DNA from: Emticicia oligotrophica DSM 17448
GTDB lineage: Bacteria > Bacteroidota > Bacteroidia > Cytophagales > Spirosomataceae
Direction of reading: 5' to 3'
NCBI RefSeq assembly: GCF_000263195.1
Contig: NC_018748.1
Coordinates: 2,852,001-2,916,000 of the forward strand
Length of the DNA stretch: 64,000 bases
The position numbers and the translations under genes are program-made. The notes under the pieces were generated by a model. The model ran no database searches. It saw only the letters and a list, made by a program, of their open reading frames with translations, and had not been told where the DNA came from. Shown piece after piece: positions 53,482 through 61,243 of the stretch (its first letter is position 1; each line of letters starts with the position of its first letter).

Positions 53482-54207
53482 ATGGAAGAATTAGAACTAA
53501 GCGAAAAAAGTTTGGTGAAGCCACCACTCCGCAATTGGCAGGGCCGAAAAGAATGGTTTTTTAACCGTGAACACACCGATACCTACGAACTTTGGTACGA
53601 AGGCCGCTACAAACGAGCCGAAGTTTGGCAAAAGAAAATTATGGGTAGATTCGTGAAGTCTGACCCAAGAATTAAAACACTACTCGAATTTGGCTGCGGA
53701 ACTGGCCGTTTTACCCGTTGGTGGAAAGAAATTGGCATTGATGCTTCGGGTGGTGATATCTCTCCTTTTATGTTGGGGCAGGCCGTTCATCTTTTTGGTG
53801 GAAATCTTGTCTGGGCTGATTCTCATTTTATGCCTTTCAAAGACCACACTTTTGATGCACTTGCGTTTATTACCACCTTTGAATATTACCGTGACCCCGT
53901 GCAGGTAATTCGTGAAGCTGCAAGAGTGGGCAAATATGGAATTGCATTCGGAATGATGAATCGTAATTCTCCAAAAGTGGTTCGACGAAGAGTGCAAGAA
54001 GCCTTTGGGAAAAATCCGTTCTACGTAACTGCTACTTTCTACACGCCTGAAATGCTTACCCGAAAAATCCATGAAGCACTTGTAGGGCGTAGCTACACCA
54101 TTGAGTGGCAAGCAACTGGCTTACCCGAATGGTTTCCTGTGCAAGAATGGCACGTACCTTATGGCGATTTTTTTGGTTTGTTTGTACGATTCAATGATGT
54201 GGATTAA
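53482..54207 (+). CDS. Class I SAM-dependent methyltransferase in TPP-riboswitch operon
   Basis: The 241-residue protein carries motif I LLEFGCGTGRFTRW (67-80), an acidic residue after strand 2 (GGDISPFM, D92) and FKDHTFDALAFITTFEYYRDP as motifs II-III, like Methyltransf_11/UbiE proteins. An N-terminal extension of about 60 residues (YELWYEGRYKRAEVWQKKIM) may cover the active site. The substrate cannot be told from sequence. It is the first gene after the riboswitch, and its stop overlaps the next ATG (TAATG). The Trm112-like gene three places downstream could encode its activator. Confidence 0.88.
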   Translation: MEELELSEKSLVKPPLRNWQGRKEWFFNREHTDTYELWYEGRYKRAEVWQKKIMGRFVKSDPRIKTLLEFGCGTGRFTRWWKEIGIDASGGDISPFMLGQAVHLFGGNLVWADSHFMPFKDHTFDALAFITTFEYYRDPVQVIREAARVGKYGIAFGMMNRNSPKVVRRRVQEAFGKNPFYVTATFYTPEMLTRKIHEALVGRSYTIEWQATGLPEWFPVQEWHVPYGDFFGLFVRFNDVD

Positions 54208-55259
54208 TGGAAAATATAGGAAAAATCAACGAAGAATACTTTAAAAAAGTTATCTTACCTAATAGTGGCTTTAAGCGTAAAGAAGTTGTTATTGGGCCAA
54301 ATTTTGGTGTCGATGTGGCACTTGTAGAATTGCCAAACAATATGGCCATGGCTCTTACCTCTGACCCACTGAGCTTAATCCCTACTTTGGGTTTGCAGGA
54401 ATCAGCGTGGCTTTCGGTGCATCTGATGGCCAACGACATCGCTACCACCAGTTTTGCTCCAATGTATTTACAAACGGTACTTAACTTACCAACTAGTATC
54501 TCCGATGCTCAGTTTAGAGAATATTGGCAATACATTGATAAGTTTTGTAAGGAAATTGGCGTTGCAATTACGGGCGGACACACCGGCACAATTGAAGGCC
54601 AAAACTCGACCATTTCGGGTGGTGGAACATTGATAACTATTGCTCCGCAAAAACAAATACTTACTTCGAATAACGCTCAAATTGGTGATTCAATCATTAT
54701 GACCAAACAATGTGCGATGTCATCTGTATCTATTTTGGCGATGTCCTTTCCAAAGACTATTCGTCAGAAATTAGGCACTGAAGTAGCACAAAAAGCGGAA
54801 GAATTGTTTTATCATACCTCTGTCTTGAATGAAGCATTGGTTATCAATAAACTTAATCAACAACAGAAAGTGGTGAATGCGATGCATGATGTTACGGAGG
54901 GTGGTGTGTTAGGTGCGGCTTTCGAGATGGCAATCGCAAGTGGTTTAGGTATTGAAATTCAGGCAGATAGGCTCAATATTTCACCAATTGTCAGCTCAGT
55001 TTGCGAAGTTTTTTCATTTGACCCTCGTTATTGTATTGGAGCAGGTTCAATGATTATTTCGGTTAAGCATCAATACGAAGAGTTGGTAATCAATGCTTTA
55101 CATGAAAATAATATCGAGGCCTGTACGATTGGGAGTTTCACAGCATTAGAAGAAGGCCATAGGATGGTTGAAAATGATGAAGTTAAGCCAATGACTTACC
55201 ACGAAACTGACCCTTACTGGGCAGCATTTTTTGAGGCATTCAAACGTGGTTGGAAATGA
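54207..55259 (+). CDS. AIR synthase/HypE/ThiL-like ATP-binding protein
   Basis: The 350-residue protein has the PurM-like two-domain fold. FGVDVALVELPN, LTSDPLSLIP, LMANDIATTSF and AITGGHTGTIEG are N-domain metal- and ATP-site blocks. MHDVTEGGVLGAAFEMAIASGLGIEI and FDPRYCIGAGSMIISV are C-domain blocks. The superfamily includes thiamine-monophosphate kinase (ThiL), HypE, SelD and PurM. It lacks the C-terminal Cys of HypE and is not a recognisable standard ThiL. Under a TPP riboswitch, phosphorylation of a thiamine precursor is a reasonable hypothesis. Its start overlaps the methyltransferase stop and its stop overlaps the next start by 4 bp. Confidence 0.8.
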   Translation: MENIGKINEEYFKKVILPNSGFKRKEVVIGPNFGVDVALVELPNNMAMALTSDPLSLIPTLGLQESAWLSVHLMANDIATTSFAPMYLQTVLNLPTSISDAQFREYWQYIDKFCKEIGVAITGGHTGTIEGQNSTISGGGTLITIAPQKQILTSNNAQIGDSIIMTKQCAMSSVSILAMSFPKTIRQKLGTEVAQKAEELFYHTSVLNEALVINKLNQQQKVVNAMHDVTEGGVLGAAFEMAIASGLGIEIQADRLNISPIVSSVCEVFSFDPRYCIGAGSMIISVKHQYEELVINALHENNIEACTIGSFTALEEGHRMVENDEVKPMTYHETDPYWAAFFEAFKRGWK

Positions 55260-55867
55260 AAAAAAGTATTTATCTCATCGCCGACCCAGCCATGGAACAA
55301 AGTGTTTTGCTCAATAAAATTGAGATGGCTCTGAAAGGTGGCCTTTTTGCCGTGCAATTATGGAATAATTGGCAAAATGTAGCTAATAAAATCGAAATCA
55401 TTGAAACTATCCACCAACTCACAAAGTTGGCAGGTGTGCCTTTGATTCTTAATGAAGGTCAAGATTGCCTTGATTTGACTTGTTTTGATGGAATTCATCT
55501 TGATTTTCCCAACGAAATGATACAAGAATACCGGCAAAAACGACCAGATTTAATTTGGGGACTCACTTGTTCAAACGAAACCGAAAAACTCATTTGGGCT
55601 GAGCAAAATTCGTTGGATTATATTTCGTATTGCTCAATATTTCCATCGAAAACTAGTAATAGTTGCGAGCTTGTTAGTTTTGATACTATTGACAAAACTC
55701 GCGAGTTTTTTAGTCGAAAAGTATTTTTAGCGGGGGGAATTAATCAAAATACGATTCCGAATCTCAAAGATTTACAATTCGATGGTATTGCCTTGGTATC
55801 GGCCATTATGGACGCCGAAAATCCAACCGAAGTAGTATTGAATTATTCAGAAATCTTAAACCATTAA
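55256..55867 (+). CDS. ThiE-like (thiamine phosphate synthase fold) protein with altered active site
   Basis: I start at the ATG at 55256 (203 residues), which overlaps the previous stop as ATGA. The TIM-barrel order of ThiE is visible: YLIADP, GGLFAVQLW, LILNEGQD, FDGIHLDFP, SIFPSKTS, FLAGGIN. Several family residues are changed. The VQLReK pyrophosphate-binding pair is replaced by W36 and N38, the usual ND by N66-E67, HxGQ by H81-L-D, and the PTxTK lysine by S134. The protein may bind a related ligand or have lost activity. TenI-type members, which aromatise the thiazole rather than couple it, are an alternative. Confidence 0.78.
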   Translation: MKKSIYLIADPAMEQSVLLNKIEMALKGGLFAVQLWNNWQNVANKIEIIETIHQLTKLAGVPLILNEGQDCLDLTCFDGIHLDFPNEMIQEYRQKRPDLIWGLTCSNETEKLIWAEQNSLDYISYCSIFPSKTSNSCELVSFDTIDKTREFFSRKVFLAGGINQNTIPNLKDLQFDGIALVSAIMDAENPTEVVLNYSEILNH

Positions 55868-55871
55868 AGTC

Positions 55872-56138
55872 ATGACCAAAAGTTTTTTTGATAAATTATG
55901 TTGCCCATTCGATAAATCTGAACTTTCAATTCAGGTTTTCACCGAAAAAGAAAATAACATCATTCATGAAGGGCTTATCACTTGTCCAACTTGTAAGCGT
56001 TTGTATCCAATCATTCATGGAGTGCCGATTATGATACCCGATGCTTACCGAGAGGCACAACTCGAAAAACCATTTTTTAAAAAATGGAATGATAAGCTAA
56101 GTCTGGAAGCAAAAGCCAGCTTGATATTGGAAGAATAA
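55872..56138 (+). CDS. Trm112-like zinc-binding protein
   Basis: The 88-residue protein has four Cys (C10, C11 near the start and C38, C41 in CPTCKRLYPI), a typical Trm112/UPF0434 zinc knuckle, followed by HGVPIMIPDAYREAQ. Trm112 is a small co-activator that binds and stabilises SAM methyltransferases acting on tRNA, rRNA or release factor. It begins 4 bp after the ThiE-like gene and closes the operon, so the methyltransferase at the head of the operon is its most likely partner. It is somewhat longer than most bacterial Trm112 proteins (about 60 residues). Confidence 0.87.
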   Translation: MTKSFFDKLCCPFDKSELSIQVFTEKENNIIHEGLITCPTCKRLYPIIHGVPIMIPDAYREAQLEKPFFKKWNDKLSLEAKASLILEE

Positions 56139-56553
56139 ACGATGAAAAATGGTTTTTGGGGTAATGTATCCAAACTGAATTTATTCAATGAGCTAATTTC
56201 AAAAGGGGAAAATAAGTATTTAACTTGAGTTTGGATAAAGCACTTATAGCTAATTGGTTATAAACTTGAAATTACTCCAAAGGAGTTAAATATTGGTAGA
56301 GAAATATGCTATCACCTCTATCCAAGCCCCATTGGGTGAAACATTTCGTATAGTCTTTGATGTATTTTTTTCTACCAAATATAAAGCCCCGCCTGGGGCA
56401 AATATGATTCAATTTAATCCCGAATTTACTTTATTTAATTAAAGCCGAGTATTGATGAATTTTCGATACTCGGCTTTAATTCTTTGCATTGAAAGAAGTA
56501 AACAAGTATTTTCCAAGTATATTTGTTTTAAACTCTATTCATCCTAACATTAA
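56139..56553. other. 415-bp intergenic region with dispersed hairpin element
   Basis: A 28-codon frame at 56142-56228 has no support. At 56274-56399 the hairpins ACTCC-AAA-GGAGT and GCCCC-GCCT-GGGGC bracket inverted strings ATTGGTAGAGAAA and TTTTCTACCAAAT, forming one long inverted element. A further stem-loop is at 56441-56476. Confidence 0.6.
56441..56476 (+). terminator. Stem-loop, possible terminator upstream of the GH39 gene
   Basis: Perfect 12-bp arms AAAGCCGAGTAT/ATACTCGGCTTT around a 12-nt loop, followed by TAATTCTTTG. The T-run is poor, so termination is uncertain. Confidence 0.45.
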
Positions 56554-58233
56554 ATGAAAAAAGCCTACTTTCTCTCTATCCTTATAGCCATTTTTCGACT
56601 GAGTTTTGCACAAGAAGCAACTAAGACAACTATCCAAATTGATTTGAATAAAAAAGTTGGCGAAATGAGTACCATGTGGGCTTGGTTCGGTGCCGACGAA
56701 CCCAACTATGCTTACATGAAAGATGGCAAAAAATTGCTGACCGAATTAAGTCAACTAAGTCCAGTACCCGTTTATTTTCGAGCCCATAATATGCTTACTT
56801 CTGGGCATGATACTCTTACTATGAAGTGGGGTTCTACCAATGTTTATACTGAAGATGCCAACGGAAAGCCCATTTATGATTGGACAGTCGTCGATAAAAT
56901 TTTTGATACTTACCGAGAAAGAGGCATCAAACCAGTGGCACAATTTAGTTTTATGCCCGAAGCTCTTTCAATCAAGCCACAACCCTATGAGCATAAATGG
57001 AAACCCGGAATGCCTTACAATGAAATTTATAAGGGTTGGACTTTTCCGCCGAAAGATTATAAAAAATGGGCCGATTTGGTCTATGCGTGGGTAAAACATT
57101 CAGTAGAACGCTATGGAAAAGCCGAGGTAGAAACTTGGTATTGGGAATTATGGAATGAACCAAATATTGGTTATTGGAGCGGAACGGTAGAAGAATATTG
57201 TAAACTTTATGATTATACCGCCGATGCCGCCAAACGAGCTTTGCCAACGATTAGAATAGGTGGCCCTGAAACAACTGGCCCAAGTTGGAGTAAAGCGGCT
57301 GATTTTCTTAAAACTTTTCTAACGCATTGCGAGTCAGGGACTAATTATGTGACGGGTAAAGTAGGTTCTCCGCTTGATTTTATTACTTTTCATGCGAAAG
57401 GTGCTCCAAAAATTGTGGATGGACACGTACAAATGAATGTAGGAACCCAACTACGAGATATTTCGGAAGGATTCCGAATTGTTACTTCTTATGCCAAATT
57501 CAAAAACTTACCTATTATCATTGGCGAGTCAGACCCCGAAGGTTGTGCGGCTTGTGGCATGAAAACCAACCCATCAAATGCGTATCGAAACGGCACGATG
57601 TATTCGAGTTATACGGCTGCTTCGTTTGCCCGAAAATATGCCTTGGCTGATTATTTCAAAGCTAATTTATTGGGGGCAGTGAGTTGGTCGTTTGAGTTTG
57701 AAAATCAACCCTATTTTTATGGTTTCAGAGATTTAGCCACCAATGGCATTGATAAACCCGTATTGAATGTTTTCAGAATGTACGGCATGATGTCGGGCAA
57801 TAGAGTGGAAGTAAAGGGTAATCAGAATTATACATTTACGATGGTGCGAGATTCGAGCGTACGCAAAAAAGCCGATATTGATGCCCTCGCCAGTAAAGAC
57901 CAACGCTCAGCAGCGGTAATGGTTTGGCATTATCATGACGATGACCTAAAAGCTGAAGATGCGACAGTAGAAATAGACTTAAGAGGTTTTCCTGCTCAAC
58001 AAGTCAATTTTAAGCATTACCGAATCGACAACGAAAACAGTAATTCATATGAAGTTTGGAAGAAAATGGGTTCACCCGAAAACCCGACGGCCGAACAAAT
58101 TAGTATCTTAGAAAAAGCAGGACAATTGGCATTACTCACCTCGCCAAGCTATTTAAAATTGACCAACGGTACACTAAAACTCAATTTCAAATTACCCCGT
58201 CAAGGTGTTTCGTTATTGAGGTTTGATTGGTGA
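56554..58233 (+). CDS. GH39-like beta-xylosidase/glycosidase
   Basis: The 559-residue protein has a signal peptide (cleavage near SFAQ, residue 20). It has a TIM barrel of clan GH-A: acid/base E202 in WELWNEPNIGYW and nucleophile E325 in IIIGESDPEG. FDTYRERGIKPVAQFSFMPEAL fits GH39. A C-terminal beta-sandwich occupies about the last 100 residues. It is probably a periplasmic beta-xylosidase or similar. The downstream Crp-type gene starts 29 bp after its stop. No other xylan gene is adjacent. Confidence 0.88.
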   Translation: MKKAYFLSILIAIFRLSFAQEATKTTIQIDLNKKVGEMSTMWAWFGADEPNYAYMKDGKKLLTELSQLSPVPVYFRAHNMLTSGHDTLTMKWGSTNVYTEDANGKPIYDWTVVDKIFDTYRERGIKPVAQFSFMPEALSIKPQPYEHKWKPGMPYNEIYKGWTFPPKDYKKWADLVYAWVKHSVERYGKAEVETWYWELWNEPNIGYWSGTVEEYCKLYDYTADAAKRALPTIRIGGPETTGPSWSKAADFLKTFLTHCESGTNYVTGKVGSPLDFITFHAKGAPKIVDGHVQMNVGTQLRDISEGFRIVTSYAKFKNLPIIIGESDPEGCAACGMKTNPSNAYRNGTMYSSYTAASFARKYALADYFKANLLGAVSWSFEFENQPYFYGFRDLATNGIDKPVLNVFRMYGMMSGNRVEVKGNQNYTFTMVRDSSVRKKADIDALASKDQRSAAVMVWHYHDDDLKAEDATVEIDLRGFPAQQVNFKHYRIDNENSNSYEVWKKMGSPENPTAEQISILEKAGQLALLTSPSYLKLTNGTLKLNFKLPRQGVSLLRFDW

Positions 58234-58262
58234 TTTAATTTTAAAATGGATTTTAAAACAGA

Positions 58263-58844
58263 ATGACAATGGATAATCTCATCATCAACTATATTTCAAA
58301 ATACATTCCACTAACGGAGGAGGAAATTGAAATCATCAAAGAGCAAAACTTGATTCGTTACTTTAAAAAGAATGAGCTTTTGCTGGAAGAAGGGGAGTAT
58401 GCCAAAGAATGTTATTTTGTATTAAGTGGTTGTGTAAGAGCCTATTATCTAATGGATGGCGAAGAACGAAATACAGAGTTTTATATTGAAAATCAATCAA
58501 TTACGCCTGTTAGTTATCAAACTAAAAAGCCTTCGGAGTATTATTTATCTTGTTTGGAAGATTGTGTCTTGGCATTGGGTAGTGATGAACGAAACCAGAA
58601 ACTTCTTGAAAAAGTGCCCAAACTCACCACCATGATTATGCAAATGAGCAACGAAATGTTGGTGCAAAAAGTCATAGAATTTGATGAATTTAAGACCTTC
58701 AGTCCCGAGCAACGTTATCTTAATCTTTTAGAAAAACGCCCTGATTTAGTCAATCGAATTCCGCTTTATCATTTGGCGAGTTATTTGGGTATTACGCAAG
58801 TATCTTTGAGCCGTATAAGAAAACGTATTTCGGTGCAAGTATGA
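58263..58844 (+). CDS. Crp/Fnr-family transcriptional regulator
   Basis: The 193-residue protein has a cNMP-binding-like domain (about 20-125: YFKKNELLLEEGEYAKECYFVLSGCVRAYYL) and a C-terminal winged helix (about 165-190: IPLYHLASYLGITQVSLSRIRKRI). The cAMP-contact residues are not clearly conserved, so the ligand may differ. Such regulators are frequent in Bacteroidota. It lies directly after the GH39 gene, and both may be co-transcribed. Confidence 0.88.
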   Translation: MTMDNLIINYISKYIPLTEEEIEIIKEQNLIRYFKKNELLLEEGEYAKECYFVLSGCVRAYYLMDGEERNTEFYIENQSITPVSYQTKKPSEYYLSCLEDCVLALGSDERNQKLLEKVPKLTTMIMQMSNEMLVQKVIEFDEFKTFSPEQRYLNLLEKRPDLVNRIPLYHLASYLGITQVSLSRIRKRISVQV

Positions 58845-58856
58845 TATTGGTAAAAA

Positions 58857-59008
58857 AAATATCACCCCTTCGGGGTTTGTTTGTATGGTACGTACACGAA
58901 TTTCTATAATCTTTTCACCTCTTAGAGGTTATGTATAGAATGGCGAAGCCATGAAATGACCATAACAAAGAAACATATAAATAAAATCCCTAAGGAATGG
59001 TATTTTTA
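58857..59008. repeat. Dispersed hairpin element after the Crp gene
   Basis: Hairpins ACCCC-TTC-GGGGT, ACCTC-TTA-GAGGT and GGC-GAA-GCC are strung together with AT-rich spacers and an ATTTCTATAAT-type string. The style is like that of the element at 56274-56399. Confidence 0.5.
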
Positions 59009-59091
59009 AGGACCAGTTGCTTATTATCTTTTGTTAATTTTTCTGAAAAACGGCTTTGGTATTTTTGCTGAAACATTATCGAAAAAGCAAA

Positions 59092-59781
59092 ATGAATATT
59101 CAGAAAAACGACAAACAAAATGCAACTATTACGGGTATATTTTTTATTCTTGCGGCCATCTCATCCATTATTGGACTAAAACTCTACGACCCTATTTTGG
59201 CGGAAACTGATTTCATTACTTCCTCCCACCAACATCATCATGCTATTGTTTGGGGAGCAATAAACGAACTTATTCTTTGTATTACAGCAACAGGCACAGG
59301 CTTGATGATGTATCCATACTTAAAAAAATACAATGAAAGTTTAGGATTGGGTTATCTAAGTTTCCGAATGCTGGAGGTAGTATTTATCATGATGGGAATT
59401 GTGGCAGTTTTAGCGGTGCTTTCTATAAGTCAACATTATGCCAATCATGCAATTGATAAACCAACGGCTACTGCCTTAGGTTTGGCATTTATTGAATTTC
59501 ATGATTGGACTTTCATGTTGGGGCCTAATTTTATGCTCGCCATTAATACGTTTATTTACAGCTATGTTTTCTTCCAAACTAGACTCTTACCTAAAAAACT
59601 GGCTATTCTTGGACTAACGTCAGCCTGTTTGATTATGCTTGCAGCCATGCTTGAGATGTTTCATATTATTGAGCAAATATCAACTTTAGGTGTAATTTTG
59701 GCTATTCCAATCGCTCTTTATGAAATGTCATTAGCGGTTTATTTGATTAGAAAAGGCTTCCAAATTGAAGAAAATAAGTAA
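59092..59781 (+). CDS. DUF4386 membrane protein
   Basis: I start at the ATG at 59092 (229 residues). Six hydrophobic segments match DUF4386: TITGIFFILAAISSIIGLKLYDPIL, IVWGAINELILCITATGTGLMMYPYLKKY, LGYLSFRMLEVVFIMMGIVAVLAVL and YEMSLAVYLIRKGF. It is an inner-membrane protein without known function. The gene stands alone after the repeat region, and a family B hairpin follows. Confidence 0.85.
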   Translation: MNIQKNDKQNATITGIFFILAAISSIIGLKLYDPILAETDFITSSHQHHHAIVWGAINELILCITATGTGLMMYPYLKKYNESLGLGYLSFRMLEVVFIMMGIVAVLAVLSISQHYANHAIDKPTATALGLAFIEFHDWTFMLGPNFMLAINTFIYSYVFFQTRLLPKKLAILGLTSACLIMLAAMLEMFHIIEQISTLGVILAIPIALYEMSLAVYLIRKGFQIEENK

Positions 59782-59837
59782 AAGAGCTCTCTTGAATTTC
59801 AATAGATGATTTACTAACAGGATTTGTTTTATTCTCT

Positions 59838-59868
59838 TCATTGCCGTAAGTTTTAACTGACGGCAATG
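59838..59868. repeat. Dispersed hairpin, family B
   Basis: Arms CATTGCCGT/ACGGCAATG with inner AGTT/AACT pairing. It lies between convergent DUF4386 and TolC-like genes and may terminate either one. Same core as at 28634 and 28731. Confidence 0.6.
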
Positions 59869-59891
59869 AGTAATTTGAAATAATTCATTTT

Positions 59892-61232
59892 TTACTGTCC
59901 AATCAAAGCATCTAAATCTGAAAGAGCAATTAAATAAGCCAATTTAGCGGCGTACACATCAGCTTCTGCTTTGGCCAAGACTGCTTTGGTAGCTAAAATA
60001 TCGGTTTTCAGGTTCATTCCTGCTAATTGCTTGTCTTCTTGCAATTTCAATTCCTCTTGGCGGTATTTGAGGGCTTTTTCTGCAACATTAATCAATGATT
60101 TACTTTGTTGAGCTTTTCTATATGCTTTTTCTATTTCATACAAAAGTTGCTCTTGTGTATAATCAATATTTTCTTCGGCTTGCTTCATTTGTAATGCCCT
60201 TTGTTTCTGAATTTGTTTATTGGCATAAAGGTCTTGCAAATTCCATTTCAGATTTACGCCAATAAACGGATTATTGGCAGGAGCAAGTGGATTGCCACTT
60301 TGGTAGGCATAACCAGTCACTAAACCAATATCTGGGCGGTCGCTGAGTTTAGCAGCTTTGAAACCTAACTCGGTTTTGTATTTGGTTAAATTAGCAATTT
60401 GAACATCGGGATTGGTTGAAATACCAGACTTATAATCAGTGATTGAAGAAAGATTATTCACAACTGGTAGGGTGGAGGTCAATGAAAAATCTTCATTGGG
60501 CAAGCCTGCTAGTTTAGCTATATCTGCCTTGTAATTTTGAATCTGAAAATCGAATTTTAAGATATTTTGCTCTTCATCGGCAATACTGGCCAAAATACCT
60601 GCTTTATTCAAATCTAAAGTTTTCCCAGCAGTGATAGCATTTTCTAAATCATTCAATCGATTATTGGCCAAATTGAGTTTAGCTTGAGCTTCTTCTTGTT
60701 GTTTTTGGGCAATCAAAGTGGCATAATAGAGCTGTTCGATGCCGTGTTTAAGTTGTAGCGAAACCTTTAGTTTTTCTTTTTCACTTACTTGGTTTTCTAC
60801 TTTACTTACTTCAATACCCATTTTGATTTTGGCTTGTTGTGTTAAGGGCATATAGGCGGTCAATCCAATATTATAATTATTATTGCTTCCAACAGTTATG
60901 TTTTTATCAGTATTTGGAAGAGGCACTTGCGTAGTGGCATTCATAGGAATTACGCCAATTGCACCAGCAGGAATTGTAATATTTGCCAAATTTACATTGT
61001 ATTGGTAAGTGCTACTCAGATTTACTACTGGCAAACGCTTGATTTCGTCTTCTTTGACTTTTATTCTTTTTTCTTCAATTTGTAATTGCTTAATAGCAAG
61101 ACCTTTATTCGATTTGATAGCAATTTCACTCAATTGTTCTAATGAATAAGTAGGTGTTGTTTGGGCAAAAGTGCTTTGGTTTTCAAGAAGAAAACCTAAA
61201 ACCAAAGCTATATATATGCGTAAGTTTTTCAT
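59892..61232 (-). CDS. TolC-family outer-membrane efflux protein
   Basis: I use the ATG at 61232 (446 residues), which starts a clean signal peptide (MKNLRIYIALVLGFLLENQSTFAQ); an ATG four codons earlier overlaps the pump stop. The two outer-membrane-efflux repeats are present (YSLEQLSEIAIKSNKGLAIKQLQIEEKRIKVKE and TDILATKAVLAKAEADVYAAKLAYLIALSDLDALIG). The protein forms the trimeric outer-membrane channel of a tripartite exporter. It is translationally linked to the RND permease gene just upstream. Confidence 0.92.
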   Translation of the reverse strand: MKNLRIYIALVLGFLLENQSTFAQTTPTYSLEQLSEIAIKSNKGLAIKQLQIEEKRIKVKEDEIKRLPVVNLSSTYQYNVNLANITIPAGAIGVIPMNATTQVPLPNTDKNITVGSNNNYNIGLTAYMPLTQQAKIKMGIEVSKVENQVSEKEKLKVSLQLKHGIEQLYYATLIAQKQQEEAQAKLNLANNRLNDLENAITAGKTLDLNKAGILASIADEEQNILKFDFQIQNYKADIAKLAGLPNEDFSLTSTLPVVNNLSSITDYKSGISTNPDVQIANLTKYKTELGFKAAKLSDRPDIGLVTGYAYQSGNPLAPANNPFIGVNLKWNLQDLYANKQIQKQRALQMKQAEENIDYTQEQLLYEIEKAYRKAQQSKSLINVAEKALKYRQEELKLQEDKQLAGMNLKTDILATKAVLAKAEADVYAAKLAYLIALSDLDALIGQ

Positions 61233-61243
61233 TGGAATAATCA

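Noticed and set aside
53680-54111. 143-codon frame opposite the methyltransferase gene
   Set aside because: Antisense shadow of a gene with intact SAM motifs.
56142-56228. 28-codon frame after the Trm112-like gene
   Set aside because: Very short, without homology I recognise, and followed by repeat DNA; not enough to call a fifth operon gene.
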